A DNA stretch of 64,000 bases from a bacterium (GCA_021794175.1 JAJYRI010000002.1:35596-99595); one strand, 5' to 3'. Counted from the stretch's first letter, positions 38,405 to 47,329 are shown. Notes: generated by a model not told the origin, from the letters alone. Numbers and translations are program-made.

Positions 38405-38421
38405 GTGCCGCCATGCGGCAC
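38405..38421 (-). terminator. Small perfect hairpin between ppk and the receptor gene
   Basis: GTGCCGC (38405-38411) pairs with GCGGCAC (38415-38421) over a three-base loop. It lies 48 bases after the ppk stop and 37 bases before the receptor start, on the shared strand, so it may reduce read-through from ppk. The downstream stretch is T-rich (GGATTTCTCGTTTCTC) but has no true T run. Confidence 0.3.
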
Positions 38422-38468
38422 ACGCCCTCGAACTCTGCTGAGTTTACCCTGAAAAGATTAGGGGGAGA

Positions 38469-40577
38469 TTAAGAAAGCGAGCGCTCGCGCCGCCGGAGCA
38501 GCTCGCCTTGAGCGTCGATCCCGCTGCCGGGGCGCAGCGCCAGCCGCCGATAGCTTCCGTCGGGGAGTAGCTCTCGTGATTGCTGCGTATCGGCGAAGAG
38601 AACGGTGGCCAGCAGGCGATCGAGATCCTCGGCCATCTCGCGGTCCTCGATCGGGACGGCGAGTTCGACCCGGCGGTCGAGGTTGCGCCCCATCCAGTCC
38701 GCGCTACCGATGAAGAGCTTCCGGTCGCCACCGTCGGTGAACGAGAAAAGGCGCGAATGTTCCAGAAAACGCCCGACGATCGAGCGCACGCGAATGCTCT
38801 CGCTTAAGCCCGGGACGCCCGGCCGCAACGTGCACATTCCGCGCACGAGGAGATCGATCGGCACCCCCACCTGCGACGCGCGATAGAGGGCGCGCACCAC
38901 CTCTTTGTCGGTGAGCGCATTGAGTTTGGCGCGTATCCCGCACGGCCGCCCCGCCTCCGCGTGCTCGGTCTCGCGATCGATCGCCGCGAGGATCTCCCGT
39001 CGCAGGGTAACCGGAGCGACGAGCAATTCGTCGTAGTCGGTAACCTTTGCAAAGCCCGTGAGCGCGTTAAACATTTGGGCGAGGTCGGCTCCCAGCCGCG
39101 CCCGCGCCGTGAAGAGACTGAAATCCGTATAGAGTCGCGCGCTTTTTTCGTTGTAATTGCCGGTTCCGAAATGCATGTAGCGCCGTATGCCGTCCTCATC
39201 CTCGCGCACGACCAACAATGCCTTCGCATGCACTTTCAAACCGGGAAAACCATACACGACGTGAACGCCGGCGCGCTCCAGCCGACGCGCCCATTCGATA
39301 TTGTTTTCTTCGTCGAAACGTGCCTTTAGTTCGATGACGACGGCGACCTGCTTTTCGTTCTCCGCCGCTTCCAACAGTGCGCGCACGATCGGCGAATCGC
39401 TTCCCGAGGTTCGATAGAGCGTCGCTTTAATCGCCAACACGCGATCGTCGTTCGCCGCGGCCTGCACGAACTGCACGACCGGATCGAACGAATCGTACGG
39501 ATGGTGTAACAAAATGTCGCCTTCGCGGATTGCAGCGAAGATATCGCTTACTCCGCGCAGCCGTACCGGAATCGCCGGCGTGAAGGGCCGATCCCGCAAT
39601 TCCTCGTGTCCGGCCTGGCGATAGAGCGACATCAAATCGCTCAGGCCCATCAGACCGTCGATATCGTAGCAATCTTCTTCGCGAAGATCGAGCGCATCGA
39701 GCAGAAAGGCACGCAGGTTCTCGGGGATCCCTCGTTCGACTTCCAAACGAACGGGTTCACCGAATCGCCGTTTTTGCAATTCCGATTCGATCGCTTGCAG
39801 CAAGTCGTCGGCTTCATCTTCCTGCAAATCGAGGTCTGCGTCGCGCGTTACGCGGAACAGATACGAAGCGCGGACGGCCATGCCGGGGAAAAGCGCGTCG
39901 AGATGGTGGGCGATTGCGTCTTCGATGAGCACGAAACTCCGCGCTCCCGGAGCGCTTTCCGGAATCTCGATAAACCGAGGTAACGTCGGGGGGATCTTCA
40001 CGCGAGCGAAATGCACGTCGATCCCTTCGGGAGTAACCTCTTCGAGTTCGACCGCCAACGAGAGCGATAGGTTTGAAATATACGGGAATGGATGCCCACT
40101 ATCGACGGCCAGCGGCGTAAGGACGGGAAAGACGCGCTCGTCGAAGACGTGCTCGACGGTGCGCGCGCGCTCTTCGTCGAGATCGGTGACGCTGAGGATT
40201 CGCACGCCTTTTTCCGCGATCGCGGGCAGAATATCGTCTCGCAAGACCTTCATCTGTCGCGGCAACGTCTCGCGAATATATTCCGCGATCGCGGCAAAAT
40301 GCTCGGCCGGAAGACGCCCGTCGTCGGAACGGGTGGTAACGCCGGCGGCGATCTGTTGTTTGATTGCAGCGACGCGGATCATAAAAAATTCATCGAGGTT
40401 CGTACCGAAGATCGAAACGAACTTCAGCCGTTCCAGTAGCGGAATCTTCGAATCGAGCGCCTCTTCGAGGACGCGATCGTTAAAGGCCAGCCACGAAAGC
40501 TCGCGGCTGAAAAAAAGCTCGGCATCGCCCCGTTCCGCGTTTTGCGGCGGAATCGCGGCTTCGAATCGCTGGAGCAT
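38469..40577 (-). CDS. ppk1: Polyphosphate kinase 1
   Basis: 702 residues from ATG 40577, the usual size. The N domain starts FFSRELSWLAFNDRVLEEA; the head domain, then the two phospholipase-D-like catalytic domains follow. Conserved catalytic segments: LHHPYDSFDPVVQFV, KATLYRTSGSDSPIV, and YMHFGTGNYNEKSARLYTDF, whose histidine is autophosphorylated. It makes long-chain polyphosphate from ATP at the membrane periphery. It is divergent from the osmoprotectant transporter, leaving only 44 bases for both promoters. Confidence 0.95.
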   Translation of the reverse strand: MLQRFEAAIPPQNAERGDAELFFSRELSWLAFNDRVLEEALDSKIPLLERLKFVSIFGTNLDEFFMIRVAAIKQQIAAGVTTRSDDGRLPAEHFAAIAEYIRETLPRQMKVLRDDILPAIAEKGVRILSVTDLDEERARTVEHVFDERVFPVLTPLAVDSGHPFPYISNLSLSLAVELEEVTPEGIDVHFARVKIPPTLPRFIEIPESAPGARSFVLIEDAIAHHLDALFPGMAVRASYLFRVTRDADLDLQEDEADDLLQAIESELQKRRFGEPVRLEVERGIPENLRAFLLDALDLREEDCYDIDGLMGLSDLMSLYRQAGHEELRDRPFTPAIPVRLRGVSDIFAAIREGDILLHHPYDSFDPVVQFVQAAANDDRVLAIKATLYRTSGSDSPIVRALLEAAENEKQVAVVIELKARFDEENNIEWARRLERAGVHVVYGFPGLKVHAKALLVVREDEDGIRRYMHFGTGNYNEKSARLYTDFSLFTARARLGADLAQMFNALTGFAKVTDYDELLVAPVTLRREILAAIDRETEHAEAGRPCGIRAKLNALTDKEVVRALYRASQVGVPIDLLVRGMCTLRPGVPGLSESIRVRSIVGRFLEHSRLFSFTDGGDRKLFIGSADWMGRNLDRRVELAVPIEDREMAEDLDRLLATVLFADTQQSRELLPDGSYRRLALRPGSGIDAQGELLRRRERSLS

Positions 40578-40621
40578 CGTTCTCGCGGGATTCGCCGAGC
40601 GCGAGCGAAACTCTAGCCGCA

Positions 40622-41221
40622 ATGCTCACCGATTTGCTCGCAGAGACCGGCACGCATCTCGAGATCGCCGGAGCGGCGCTTGCATTGGCAACCGCGGTGG
40701 GGGTGCCGCTCGCGCTCCTGACGGCAAAAACACGCTTCGTGCGCTCGGCAACGCTCGGCGGGGTCGGCATCGCGCGCAGCCTGCCGACGATCGCCGTGCT
40801 TGCTCTGCTGCTTCCCTGGCTCGGCGTCGGGCGTCTGCCCGCAATCGTCGCACTGGCGTTGCTCGCCCTACCCCCCATCGCCATCTCGGTCGATGCCGGG
40901 ATGCGCTCGCTCTCCGCAGCACAGCGCGAGGTCGTCGATGCGCTCGGCCTCGGCAGCCGTACCCGTTTTTTCCGCATCGAGGTACCGGCGACGGCGCCGC
41001 TTGCACTCGCCGGGCTGCGCACCGCGGCGGTCGAATGTATCGCCAGCGCAACCCTGGCAACGTTTATCGGGGGCGGCGGGCTTGGGGACGGGATCGTGCG
41101 CGGGCTGCAGACCGGGAACGAGACGCTGTTGCTGCTCGCTGCCGCAACCGTCGCCGCGCTCGCCATCGCCGTCGACGCCCTGCTCGCGCTGCTCGTGCGC
41201 GGCGCGGAGGTATGGACGTAA
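40622..41221 (+). CDS. Osmoprotectant (glycine betaine/choline-type) ABC transporter permease
   Basis: 199 residues, five or six membrane segments. The docking loop REVVDALGLGSRTRFFRI and TFIGGGGLGDGIVRGLQ are typical of the OpuC/ProW permeases. First gene of a four-gene operon with order permease, binding protein, ATPase, permease. Stop TAA shares its last base with the next ATG (TAATG). Confidence 0.88.
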   Translation: MLTDLLAETGTHLEIAGAALALATAVGVPLALLTAKTRFVRSATLGGVGIARSLPTIAVLALLLPWLGVGRLPAIVALALLALPPIAISVDAGMRSLSAAQREVVDALGLGSRTRFFRIEVPATAPLALAGLRTAAVECIASATLATFIGGGGLGDGIVRGLQTGNETLLLLAAATVAALAIAVDALLALLVRGAEVWT

Positions 41222-42087
41222 TGCGACGCAGCACTGCACTGGCAACGATCGGTGGAGCCTTCGCACTCGTGCGCTGCGCGCCATCACGAGCGATTCGCAT
41301 CGGTTCGAAAAATTTCGCAGAGTCGATTCTCCTCGCCGAACTCTACGCGCAAACGCTCGAAACGCTCGGCATCGCCGTCGAACGGCGCTTCGATCTCGGC
41401 TCCACGCAGATCGCGCTTGCGGCGCTGACACGCGGCGACATCGATTGTTATCCCGAATATACCGGCACCGCACTCATCGACGTCCTTCACCACGCGCCGA
41501 TGCGCGACGGCGAGGCGATTCTCAAACTTCTGCGAGCGACATTCGAAGCGCGCTTTCATGCGACGTGGCTCGCCCCGGCACCGATGAACGATTCGCAGGC
41601 GCTCGCAACGACGCGGGAGATCTCGCGACGCCTCAACCTCACGACGCTCACCGAATGTTCGCGCCTTGCGCCGCAGCTTCGCCTCGCCACCATTCAAGAG
41701 TTTCTCGCCCGCCCCGATGGTTTACCGGGGTTACAGCGCTATTATGGGGGCTTCCATTTTCAATCCATTCGAACGTACGATATCGCACTAAAATACGAAG
41801 CGTTGCTTACCGGTAAGGCCGACGTAGCGACGGCATTTACTACCGACGGGACGATCGCCGCCCGGGGGCTCGTCGTACTGCGCGACGACCGTCATTTTTG
41901 GCCGGCATATCATGCCGCGCCGGTCGTTCGAACGGCAACGCTCGTTCGCTTCCCACGCATGCGCGCGGCACTCGACGCACTCTCCGCGCGTCTCTCGACA
42001 TCGGCGGTTGCCTCCATGAACGAGCGCATCGAGTCCGCGCAGATGAGCCCCGCTGCCGTAGCGCACGGTTTCTTGCAATCGTCGTGA
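41221..42087 (+). CDS. Osmoprotectant ABC transporter substrate-binding protein
   Basis: 288 residues from ATG 41221; GGAGG lies ten bases upstream. An ATG at 41212 is possible but too close to that site. The N-terminus (STALATIGGAFALVRCA) is a signal or lipoprotein-like segment. The mature part opens IRIGSKNFAESILLAELYAQ and continues to DIDCYPEYTGTALIDV, both hallmarks of OpuC/OsmX-type betaine and choline binders. Next to a permease pair and ATPase, its role is compatible-solute uptake. GTG of the ATPase gene overlaps its TGA. Confidence 0.88.
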   Translation: MRRSTALATIGGAFALVRCAPSRAIRIGSKNFAESILLAELYAQTLETLGIAVERRFDLGSTQIALAALTRGDIDCYPEYTGTALIDVLHHAPMRDGEAILKLLRATFEARFHATWLAPAPMNDSQALATTREISRRLNLTTLTECSRLAPQLRLATIQEFLARPDGLPGLQRYYGGFHFQSIRTYDIALKYEALLTGKADVATAFTTDGTIAARGLVVLRDDRHFWPAYHAAPVVRTATLVRFPRMRAALDALSARLSTSAVASMNERIESAQMSPAAVAHGFLQSS

Positions 42088-42884
42088 CGGTTGAAGCGCC
42101 CTACGCTCTTCGCTACGACCGGGCTTCGGTGCGTTTTCCCGGGTCGCCGGTGCTCGCACTCGACGGGATCGCCTTAGATATCGCAGCGGGAGAGCTTCTT
42201 ACCATCGTCGGCGCCTCCGGCTCGGGTAAGAGTACGCTTTTGCGCTGCGTCAATCGCCTCGTCGAACTCTGCGATGGACGCATCGAGATCGACGGGCGCG
42301 ATCTGGCCACGTTCGCGCTCGATCCGTTCCGCCGAACGATCGGCTACGCGATCCAGGGCGTCGGTCTCTTCGCACACCTCACCGTCGCCGACAATCTCGC
42401 CCTCGTTCCGGAGACGTTAGGTTGGCCGCGCGCGCGTATCGATGCGCGCATCGATGAGATGCTCGCGACGGTACGCCTCGACCCTGTAATTTATCGGACA
42501 CGGCGCCCGCGCGCGCTCTCGGGCGGACAGGCACAGCGCGTTGGAATCGCTCGTGCGCTGATGGCTTATCCCCGCTTGCTGTTGCTCGACGAGCCTTTTG
42601 GTGCGGTCGATCCGATTCTCCGTCCGCAACTCCAAGCCGAATTGCTCGACGTCCTCCGCAACGCGCGCACGACGACGTTATTCGTTACGCACGACGTCGA
42701 CGAGGCGCTCTTTCTGGGAGATCGCATCGCCGTCATCGACGACGGCCGCTTACGAGCGGTCGGAAGCCCGCGCGCGATGCTCGAGCGGCCGCCCGACGAC
42801 TTTACCGCCGCTCTTCTTTGCGGCGACCGACTCTTGCACGAGTATCGCCTGGCCCGGCTGACCACGCGCGAGCAGCAGACGTGA
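42084..42884 (+). CDS. Osmoprotectant ABC transporter ATP-binding protein
   Basis: 266 residues from GTG 42084 (GTGA overlap). Walker A GASGSGKST, the Q-loop, signature LSGGQAQRVGIARAL, Walker B LLLDEPFGAVD and the H-loop FVTHDVDEAL are present. The family's C-terminal CBS pair, which senses ionic strength in OpuA/ProV, is absent. It should energise the flanking permeases. Confidence 0.95.
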   Translation: MTVEAPYALRYDRASVRFPGSPVLALDGIALDIAAGELLTIVGASGSGKSTLLRCVNRLVELCDGRIEIDGRDLATFALDPFRRTIGYAIQGVGLFAHLTVADNLALVPETLGWPRARIDARIDEMLATVRLDPVIYRTRRPRALSGGQAQRVGIARALMAYPRLLLLDEPFGAVDPILRPQLQAELLDVLRNARTTTLFVTHDVDEALFLGDRIAVIDDGRLRAVGSPRAMLERPPDDFTAALLCGDRLLHEYRLARLTTREQQT

Positions 42885-43474
42885 TTGCGGCGATCTCCGC
42901 CCATATTGCGCTGTGTGCGTTCGCGGTCGCCGTTGCGGCTGCCGTCGCCGTTCCCGCCGCACTCGCGCTCGCCGATCGCCCGAACGTCGAGCGGCCGCTC
43001 TCCGCACTTCTCGGAGCGCTCTACACGATTCCGTCGCTCGCGCTGCTGGCCGTACTCGTGCAATTCGTGGGGCTCGGAAATGCGAGCGTCGAGATCGCGT
43101 TGGTCGCCTATGCGCTCTATGCGATCTTCCGCAGCACCGTCGCCGGGGTTCGCGCGATTCCCGCGGAGCAACGAGAAGTCGCCACGGCGCTCGGGCTTCC
43201 ATCCTGGAAGCGTCGACTGCGCGTCGAACTCCCGCTTGCGATTCCGGCGATCCTTTCCGGGCTTCGCATCGCCACCCTCGGCAGCATCGCACTCGCAACC
43301 CTCGGCGGGTATGTCGGCGGTAGTGGGCTGGGCGCGATACTCTTTACCGGCTTCGCGCTACAGAACCGCGCGATGCTCGTGCAAGGAGCGCTCGGCGTCG
43401 TCGCGATCGCCCTGTTCGCCGAGTTGGCGTTTCGCGCTCTCGAGCACCTGGCGCGACGACGAGCGAGCGCGTAA
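42881..43474 (+). CDS. Osmoprotectant ABC transporter permease, second subunit
   Basis: 197 residues from GTG 42881 (GTGA overlap with the ATPase gene). The docking loop REVATALGLPSWKRRLRVEL and the segment TLGGYVGGSGLGAILFTGF match OpuC-type permeases. With the first permease it forms a heterodimeric channel. The operon ends here; 19 bases later lies the stop of the convergent EgtD gene. Confidence 0.9.
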   Translation: MIAAISAHIALCAFAVAVAAAVAVPAALALADRPNVERPLSALLGALYTIPSLALLAVLVQFVGLGNASVEIALVAYALYAIFRSTVAGVRAIPAEQREVATALGLPSWKRRLRVELPLAIPAILSGLRIATLGSIALATLGGYVGGSGLGAILFTGFALQNRAMLVQGALGVVAIALFAELAFRALEHLARRRASA

Positions 43475-43493
43475 TACTCGAGAGACTCTGCGG

Positions 43494-44489
43494 TTAGCAG
43501 CCTTCGCGGTGCTCCAACAGCACCAAAGCAAAGCCGGCGTCGTCGTCGGGCAGATACATCCGTTCGTCAAAACCGGTCGCGCCGGCAAGGCCGCGTATCT
43601 CATCGCGCGTGAACTTATGCGACGACTCGATATGCACGCGCTCGTCCTCGGAAAAGCGCACCGTGCCCCGCCCCTCGCCAAGCGGGTAGGTCGCGCTCCG
43701 TTTCGCGATCAGGTACGATTCGATGCTTCCCGTGTCTTCGTCGAAGCGCGACATGTGGCGAAAGTTTCCGACCTCGATCTCGGCGCCGAGCTCGCGATTC
43801 ACGCGTGCGAGAACGTTTTTTGAAAACGCCGCCGTCACGCCGATCGGATCGTTGTAGGCACGTTCCATCGCCGCGCGATCTTTCCGAAGGTCGATGCCGA
43901 GCAGAAGGAAATCGTGCGGCGCGAGTGCGCCGCCGATCGCGCGCAGGAGATCGTGGCCGCGACGGCCGGGATAATTCCCGAGGTTCGAGCCCAAGAACAG
44001 CGCGAGCGTTGCCGGCCGTCGCGGCACTTCGGCAAGAACTTGGAAATAGTCGCCCGCGAATGCATCGACAACAAGCGATGGGTATCTCTCGAGTAATTGC
44101 GCGGCAGCGGCGCGCAGCGCTTCGAGTGAAATGTCGATCGCCGTATAAACGGCGCTACCGTAATTTGCGATCGCGGCTTCGATGAGCATCCGCGTTTTCT
44201 CGGAGCTCCCGCTCCCGAGTTCGAGCAGGTGCGGCGACGGCCCGAGATTCGCAACGATCGTCGACGCATGACGCTCCAAGAGCAGGCGCTCGCGCCGAGG
44301 CAGGTCGTACTCGGGGAGCAACACGATCGCCTCGAAGAGCACGGAGCCCAGCGCGTCGTAAAGGTATTTCGAGGGAATCGATTTTTGCGTCGCACGCAGA
44401 CCGTGAAGAACGTCGCGCTCGAAATCTTCGGCCGTATGATTCTCCCAAATGCGCTCGCTATAGCGGTCGCCGAACTCCGCGGAGATCAT
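43494..44489 (-). CDS. egtD: L-histidine N-alpha-methyltransferase-like (EgtD)
   Basis: 331 residues from ATG 44489, which overlaps the permease TGA (ATGA). SAM-binding and substrate motifs of EgtD are visible: KYLYDALGSVLFEAI, LLPEYDLPRRERLLL, ELGSGSSEKTRMLI, FLGSNLGNYPG and an SSHKF-type segment. EgtD trimethylates histidine to hercynine, the first step of ergothioneine synthesis. No EgtB sulfoxide synthase or other ergothioneine gene is in this window, so the final product is uncertain; the partner may be elsewhere. Confidence 0.9.
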   Translation of the reverse strand: MISAEFGDRYSERIWENHTAEDFERDVLHGLRATQKSIPSKYLYDALGSVLFEAIVLLPEYDLPRRERLLLERHASTIVANLGPSPHLLELGSGSSEKTRMLIEAAIANYGSAVYTAIDISLEALRAAAAQLLERYPSLVVDAFAGDYFQVLAEVPRRPATLALFLGSNLGNYPGRRGHDLLRAIGGALAPHDFLLLGIDLRKDRAAMERAYNDPIGVTAAFSKNVLARVNRELGAEIEVGNFRHMSRFDEDTGSIESYLIAKRSATYPLGEGRGTVRFSEDERVHIESSHKFTRDEIRGLAGATGFDERMYLPDDDAGFALVLLEHREGC

Positions 44490-45889
44490 GGTTTCGGCTC
44501 CGGCCGCAGCAACGAACGGTGAAAACCGTAGAGGAAATAGACCACGAGGCCGACGACGAACCACGCTGCAAAACGCAACCAGGTGGGCAACGACAGCCCC
44601 GTGATGAGATAGATGCAGCCGAGAGCCCCCAAAACCGTAAAGAGCGGTGCGAGCGGGGCACGGAACGGGCGCGGCGCGTCAGGTTCGACGATGCGTAAAA
44701 CCAAGACGCCGGCACAGACGATGGCGAAGGCCGAGAGCGTGCCGATATTCACGAAATCCAGCAGCGTCGAGAGCGGCAACACCGCTGCCAAGACGGCGAC
44801 GATGACGCCGGTGATGACGGTCATGCGAGCCGGCGTTCGAAAGACCGGGTGGATACGCGCGACGCCCGGCGGCAGCATGCGATCTCGCGCCATCACGTAG
44901 AAAATACGGATCTGCCCCAGCAGCGACGTGAGCATCACCGTCGTATTGCCGGCGACGCCGCCGAGGGCAACGACGGCATAAATGACGTTATCGTGCGAGA
45001 CGTTTCCCAGAGCGTCGAGCATCGCGGCGCCCTCGGAGAGGCGCCCGTACGGCATCGCCCCCACCGTAGCGTACGCAATCGCCACGTAGAGTAGCCCGCC
45101 GATCGCAAGTGCGAGGAGAATGCCGATCGGCACGTGTCGTTTCGGTTCGTGCGCTTCTTCGGAGGCAACCGTTACGGTATCGAAGCCGATATAGGCGTAA
45201 AAGACCAGCGCCGTGCTGGCAACGATGCCATGCCAGCCATGCGGTGCGAACGGCGTGAGGTTTGCTGCATGGACGCCCGGCAGAACCACCGCAAGGAAGA
45301 TCAGCATCGAAAGCACCTGAAAGATCACCAGTGCCCCGTTGATGCGGGCGGATTCGCGAATACCGATCGCCACCAGGGCGGCAATCGCAAGCGTGATGAG
45401 CGCCGCGATGAGATCGAACTGCGGATGCGCCGTAAAGACATTCGCTTCGCGCGCCCACGGCGGCAGAACGATGCCGGCTTTCGCCAATAAATGGCCGGCA
45501 TATTGGGACCACGACGAAGCGGTCGGCGCAACCGATAGCCCGTACTCGAGAATGAGATCCCAGCCGATCACCCACGCCACGAACTCGCCGAGCGTTGCGT
45601 AGGCGTAGGTGTAAGCACTTCCCGCGATCGGAACCATCGATGCGAATTCGGCGTAACAGAGCGCGACGCAGAGACTGACGAGTCCGGAGAAGAGGTAGGC
45701 GAGTATGACCGCCGGCCCGGCGACGTGCGCGCCCGCGCCGATCGTCGGAAAAATTCCGCCGAGCATCGTGCCGAGGCCGATTGCGGTGAGTGCGGGCCAT
45801 CCGAGCGCGCGACGAAGCTTCGGCCCATCGCTCTGCACGGAATCGCGCGCGATCGGTTGTCGCGCGAGCAATTGTCGGAAGCGACTCAT
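44486..45889 (-). CDS. APC-superfamily amino-acid permease
   Basis: 467 residues, about 12 membrane segments. The N-terminal signature GWPALTAIGLGTMLGGIF and the SGLVSLCVALCYAEFASMVP segment are typical of cationic-amino-acid-type APC permeases (YfnA/CAT-like); GSAYTYAYATLGE follows. It is coupled to egtD, so histidine or a methylated histidine is a plausible substrate, by context only. Confidence 0.92.
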   Translation of the reverse strand: MSRFRQLLARQPIARDSVQSDGPKLRRALGWPALTAIGLGTMLGGIFPTIGAGAHVAGPAVILAYLFSGLVSLCVALCYAEFASMVPIAGSAYTYAYATLGEFVAWVIGWDLILEYGLSVAPTASSWSQYAGHLLAKAGIVLPPWAREANVFTAHPQFDLIAALITLAIAALVAIGIRESARINGALVIFQVLSMLIFLAVVLPGVHAANLTPFAPHGWHGIVASTALVFYAYIGFDTVTVASEEAHEPKRHVPIGILLALAIGGLLYVAIAYATVGAMPYGRLSEGAAMLDALGNVSHDNVIYAVVALGGVAGNTTVMLTSLLGQIRIFYVMARDRMLPPGVARIHPVFRTPARMTVITGVIVAVLAAVLPLSTLLDFVNIGTLSAFAIVCAGVLVLRIVEPDAPRPFRAPLAPLFTVLGALGCIYLITGLSLPTWLRFAAWFVVGLVVYFLYGFHRSLLRPEPKP

Positions 45890-45906
45890 CGTCGGCGCGC
45901 TTCGCT

Positions 45907-46071
45907 AGGAGTTCGTCTGACTTTGGCCATTGTCGGATCCAGCATCGAATTTTGTTCGCAAACGAGGCGCGAAGAGGGGGCGAAGCCGTAGCTTCGTGAC
46001 CGATGAGCAACGAAGTATTCGGTCAAAAGGCGATCTGGAAGCGGAAATGCGCCGAAGTCGGACAAACTCCT
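45907..46071 (+). repeat. Structured repeat element, copy A, with 50-base conserved core
   Basis: The element is 165 bases. Its ends, AGGAGTTCGTCTGACTT (45907-45923) and AAGTCGGACAAACTCCT (46055-46071), are imperfect inverted repeats, and pairing continues inward for about 40 bases with small gaps, including TTTTG against CAAAA. The core is 45963-46012. It contains a hairpin, CGAAG (45981-45985) and CTTCG (45992-45996), around the loop CCGTAG. To its left is GAGGCGCGAAGAGGG and to its right TGACCGATGAGCAACG, both identical in the copy at 63907-63956. No open reading frame is present. Its right end provides the final bases next to the lytic transglycosylase stop. Confidence 0.85.
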
Positions 46072-46804
46072 ACAATCGCAAAAGAATCCGCCCGCGTCGC
46101 TCGTACGCGCGCATCTTATCCCATCGATAGCGAATCAATGCGATATATTGTACGGTCTCGGCATACGGTGGAATGCCGCGATATGCAAGCACCGCACCGG
46201 GCCCGGCGTTATATGCAGCCAAGGCAAGCGCGTAGGGCGAGCCGACCGGTGCTCCGACACCCTTCATCCGATATCGATCGACGTAACCGCCGAGTAGCTG
46301 CGCCGATGCGCGGATCGATGCATACGGATCGAACGGGTCGAGCCCGACCTCCGCAGCGGTTCCCGGCATGAATTGACCGATGCCGATTGCACCCGACGAG
46401 GAAAGCGCGTAAGGATCGTAAGCAGATTCTTGCAGCAGCGTCGCAGCGAGAAAGAGCGGCGGCAACGCGTTTTCACGCGCGGCGCGTTGCGTACTTATCG
46501 CAAGATAGAGGGCCGCAACTGCATCGATGCGCGGATTATCGGCGAGGATCGCGCGTGCGATTGCGAGCGAATCGTGACGAACGGTGCCGCCGTTTCGCAC
46601 GAGATCTCCGCCTGCGAGCCCATGCAGCAGACGATGGCGCGGCCAACTTAAGATCGCATTAACTAACGGCACGTCGAATCGATGCATTCGAGCACGGGGT
46701 TGCGCCCGGTGCCAGGAGAACGCGCTACATGCGCACAAGAGCGTCAACGCTATCGGCGTCGCGCGAGCGAGAAGGGAACGCAACCATGAATATCGTCGGC
46801 GCAT
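46070..46804 (-). CDS. Soluble lytic murein transglycosylase (SLT domain)
   Basis: Up to 244 residues. The SLT core is clear: LAATLLQESAYDPYALSSSG holds the catalytic glutamate in QES, then AIGIGQFMPGTA and ALAAYNAGPGAVLAYRG. A hydrophobic N-terminal stretch (ATPIALTLLCACSAF) serves as signal, possibly a lipoprotein signal. The ATG at 46804 overlaps the start of the divergent hydroxylase gene by 19 bases; a TTG at 46783 would avoid the overlap. The enzyme cleaves peptidoglycan glycan strands. Its stop codon directly abuts the repeat element. Confidence 0.88.
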   Translation of the reverse strand: MRRRYSWLRSLLARATPIALTLLCACSAFSWHRAQPRARMHRFDVPLVNAILSWPRHRLLHGLAGGDLVRNGGTVRHDSLAIARAILADNPRIDAVAALYLAISTQRAARENALPPLFLAATLLQESAYDPYALSSSGAIGIGQFMPGTAAEVGLDPFDPYASIRASAQLLGGYVDRYRMKGVGAPVGSPYALALAAYNAGPGAVLAYRGIPPYAETVQYIALIRYRWDKMRAYERRGRILLRL

Positions 46805-47319
46805 TACTGATCGTCCTCGTTATCGGCGATCTCGCTTCGACCTTCTTCTACCACGTTCCGCAGCATCTGTGGTTCACGTTACACTTGCGCACCCATCACG
46901 ACCGCCGTCGTTCCTATTGGGATCACGCCGTTCTTTCCCGCGATCCGGCGATTCTACTCGACGGGTTCCTAGGAGCGCTGCCCTACCTCATCGTCGCCGC
47001 CTTTGCCGCGCGGCTCTCCTGGGAAGGAGCCCTCCTTGGACTCCTCCTCGGCCAGCTCCACGTTTGGTGGCGGCATACCACCGAACTCGGCTGGAAGAGC
47101 CCTCGCTGGGTGCAAGCGATCCTCCGCCCTCTTCAGGTCGTCCTTCCCGAGGATCATGACGGCCACCACCGAAACCCCGAGATCGAGTTCGGCGACATCT
47201 TCCGCTTTTACGATGCTCCGGCTCGAGCGCTCATCAGCCTTCTCGCCCCGACCAGCCGCCGCACCCGCAACGCGTCGACGCGACGTCGGCGAGCGAAAAG
47301 GATACCGGTGCGCGCCTAA
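46786..47319 (+). CDS. Fatty-acid hydroxylase/sterol-desaturase-like membrane protein
   Basis: 177 residues from ATG 46786, preceded by GGGAACG. Histidine clusters resemble the di-iron boxes of the superfamily: FYHVPQHLWF, LHLRTHHDRR, HVWWRHTTE and EDHDGHHRNPEIEFGDIF, interspersed with hydrophobic segments. The family hydroxylates or desaturates lipids. The arrangement matches only by pattern, so the substrate is open. It is 10 bases before a diacylglycerol-type glycosyltransferase, which supports a lipid-modifying role. Confidence 0.7.
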   Translation: MNIVGALLIVLVIGDLASTFFYHVPQHLWFTLHLRTHHDRRRSYWDHAVLSRDPAILLDGFLGALPYLIVAAFAARLSWEGALLGLLLGQLHVWWRHTTELGWKSPRWVQAILRPLQVVLPEDHDGHHRNPEIEFGDIFRFYDAPARALISLLAPTSRRTRNASTRRRRAKRIPVRA

Positions 47320-47329
47320 CGGGGAGATA

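Noticed and set aside
39880-41211. Upstream part of the frame that contains the osmoprotectant-binding protein
   Set aside because: Overlaps ppk1 and the permease in other frames; the signal peptide and ribosome site place the start at 41221.
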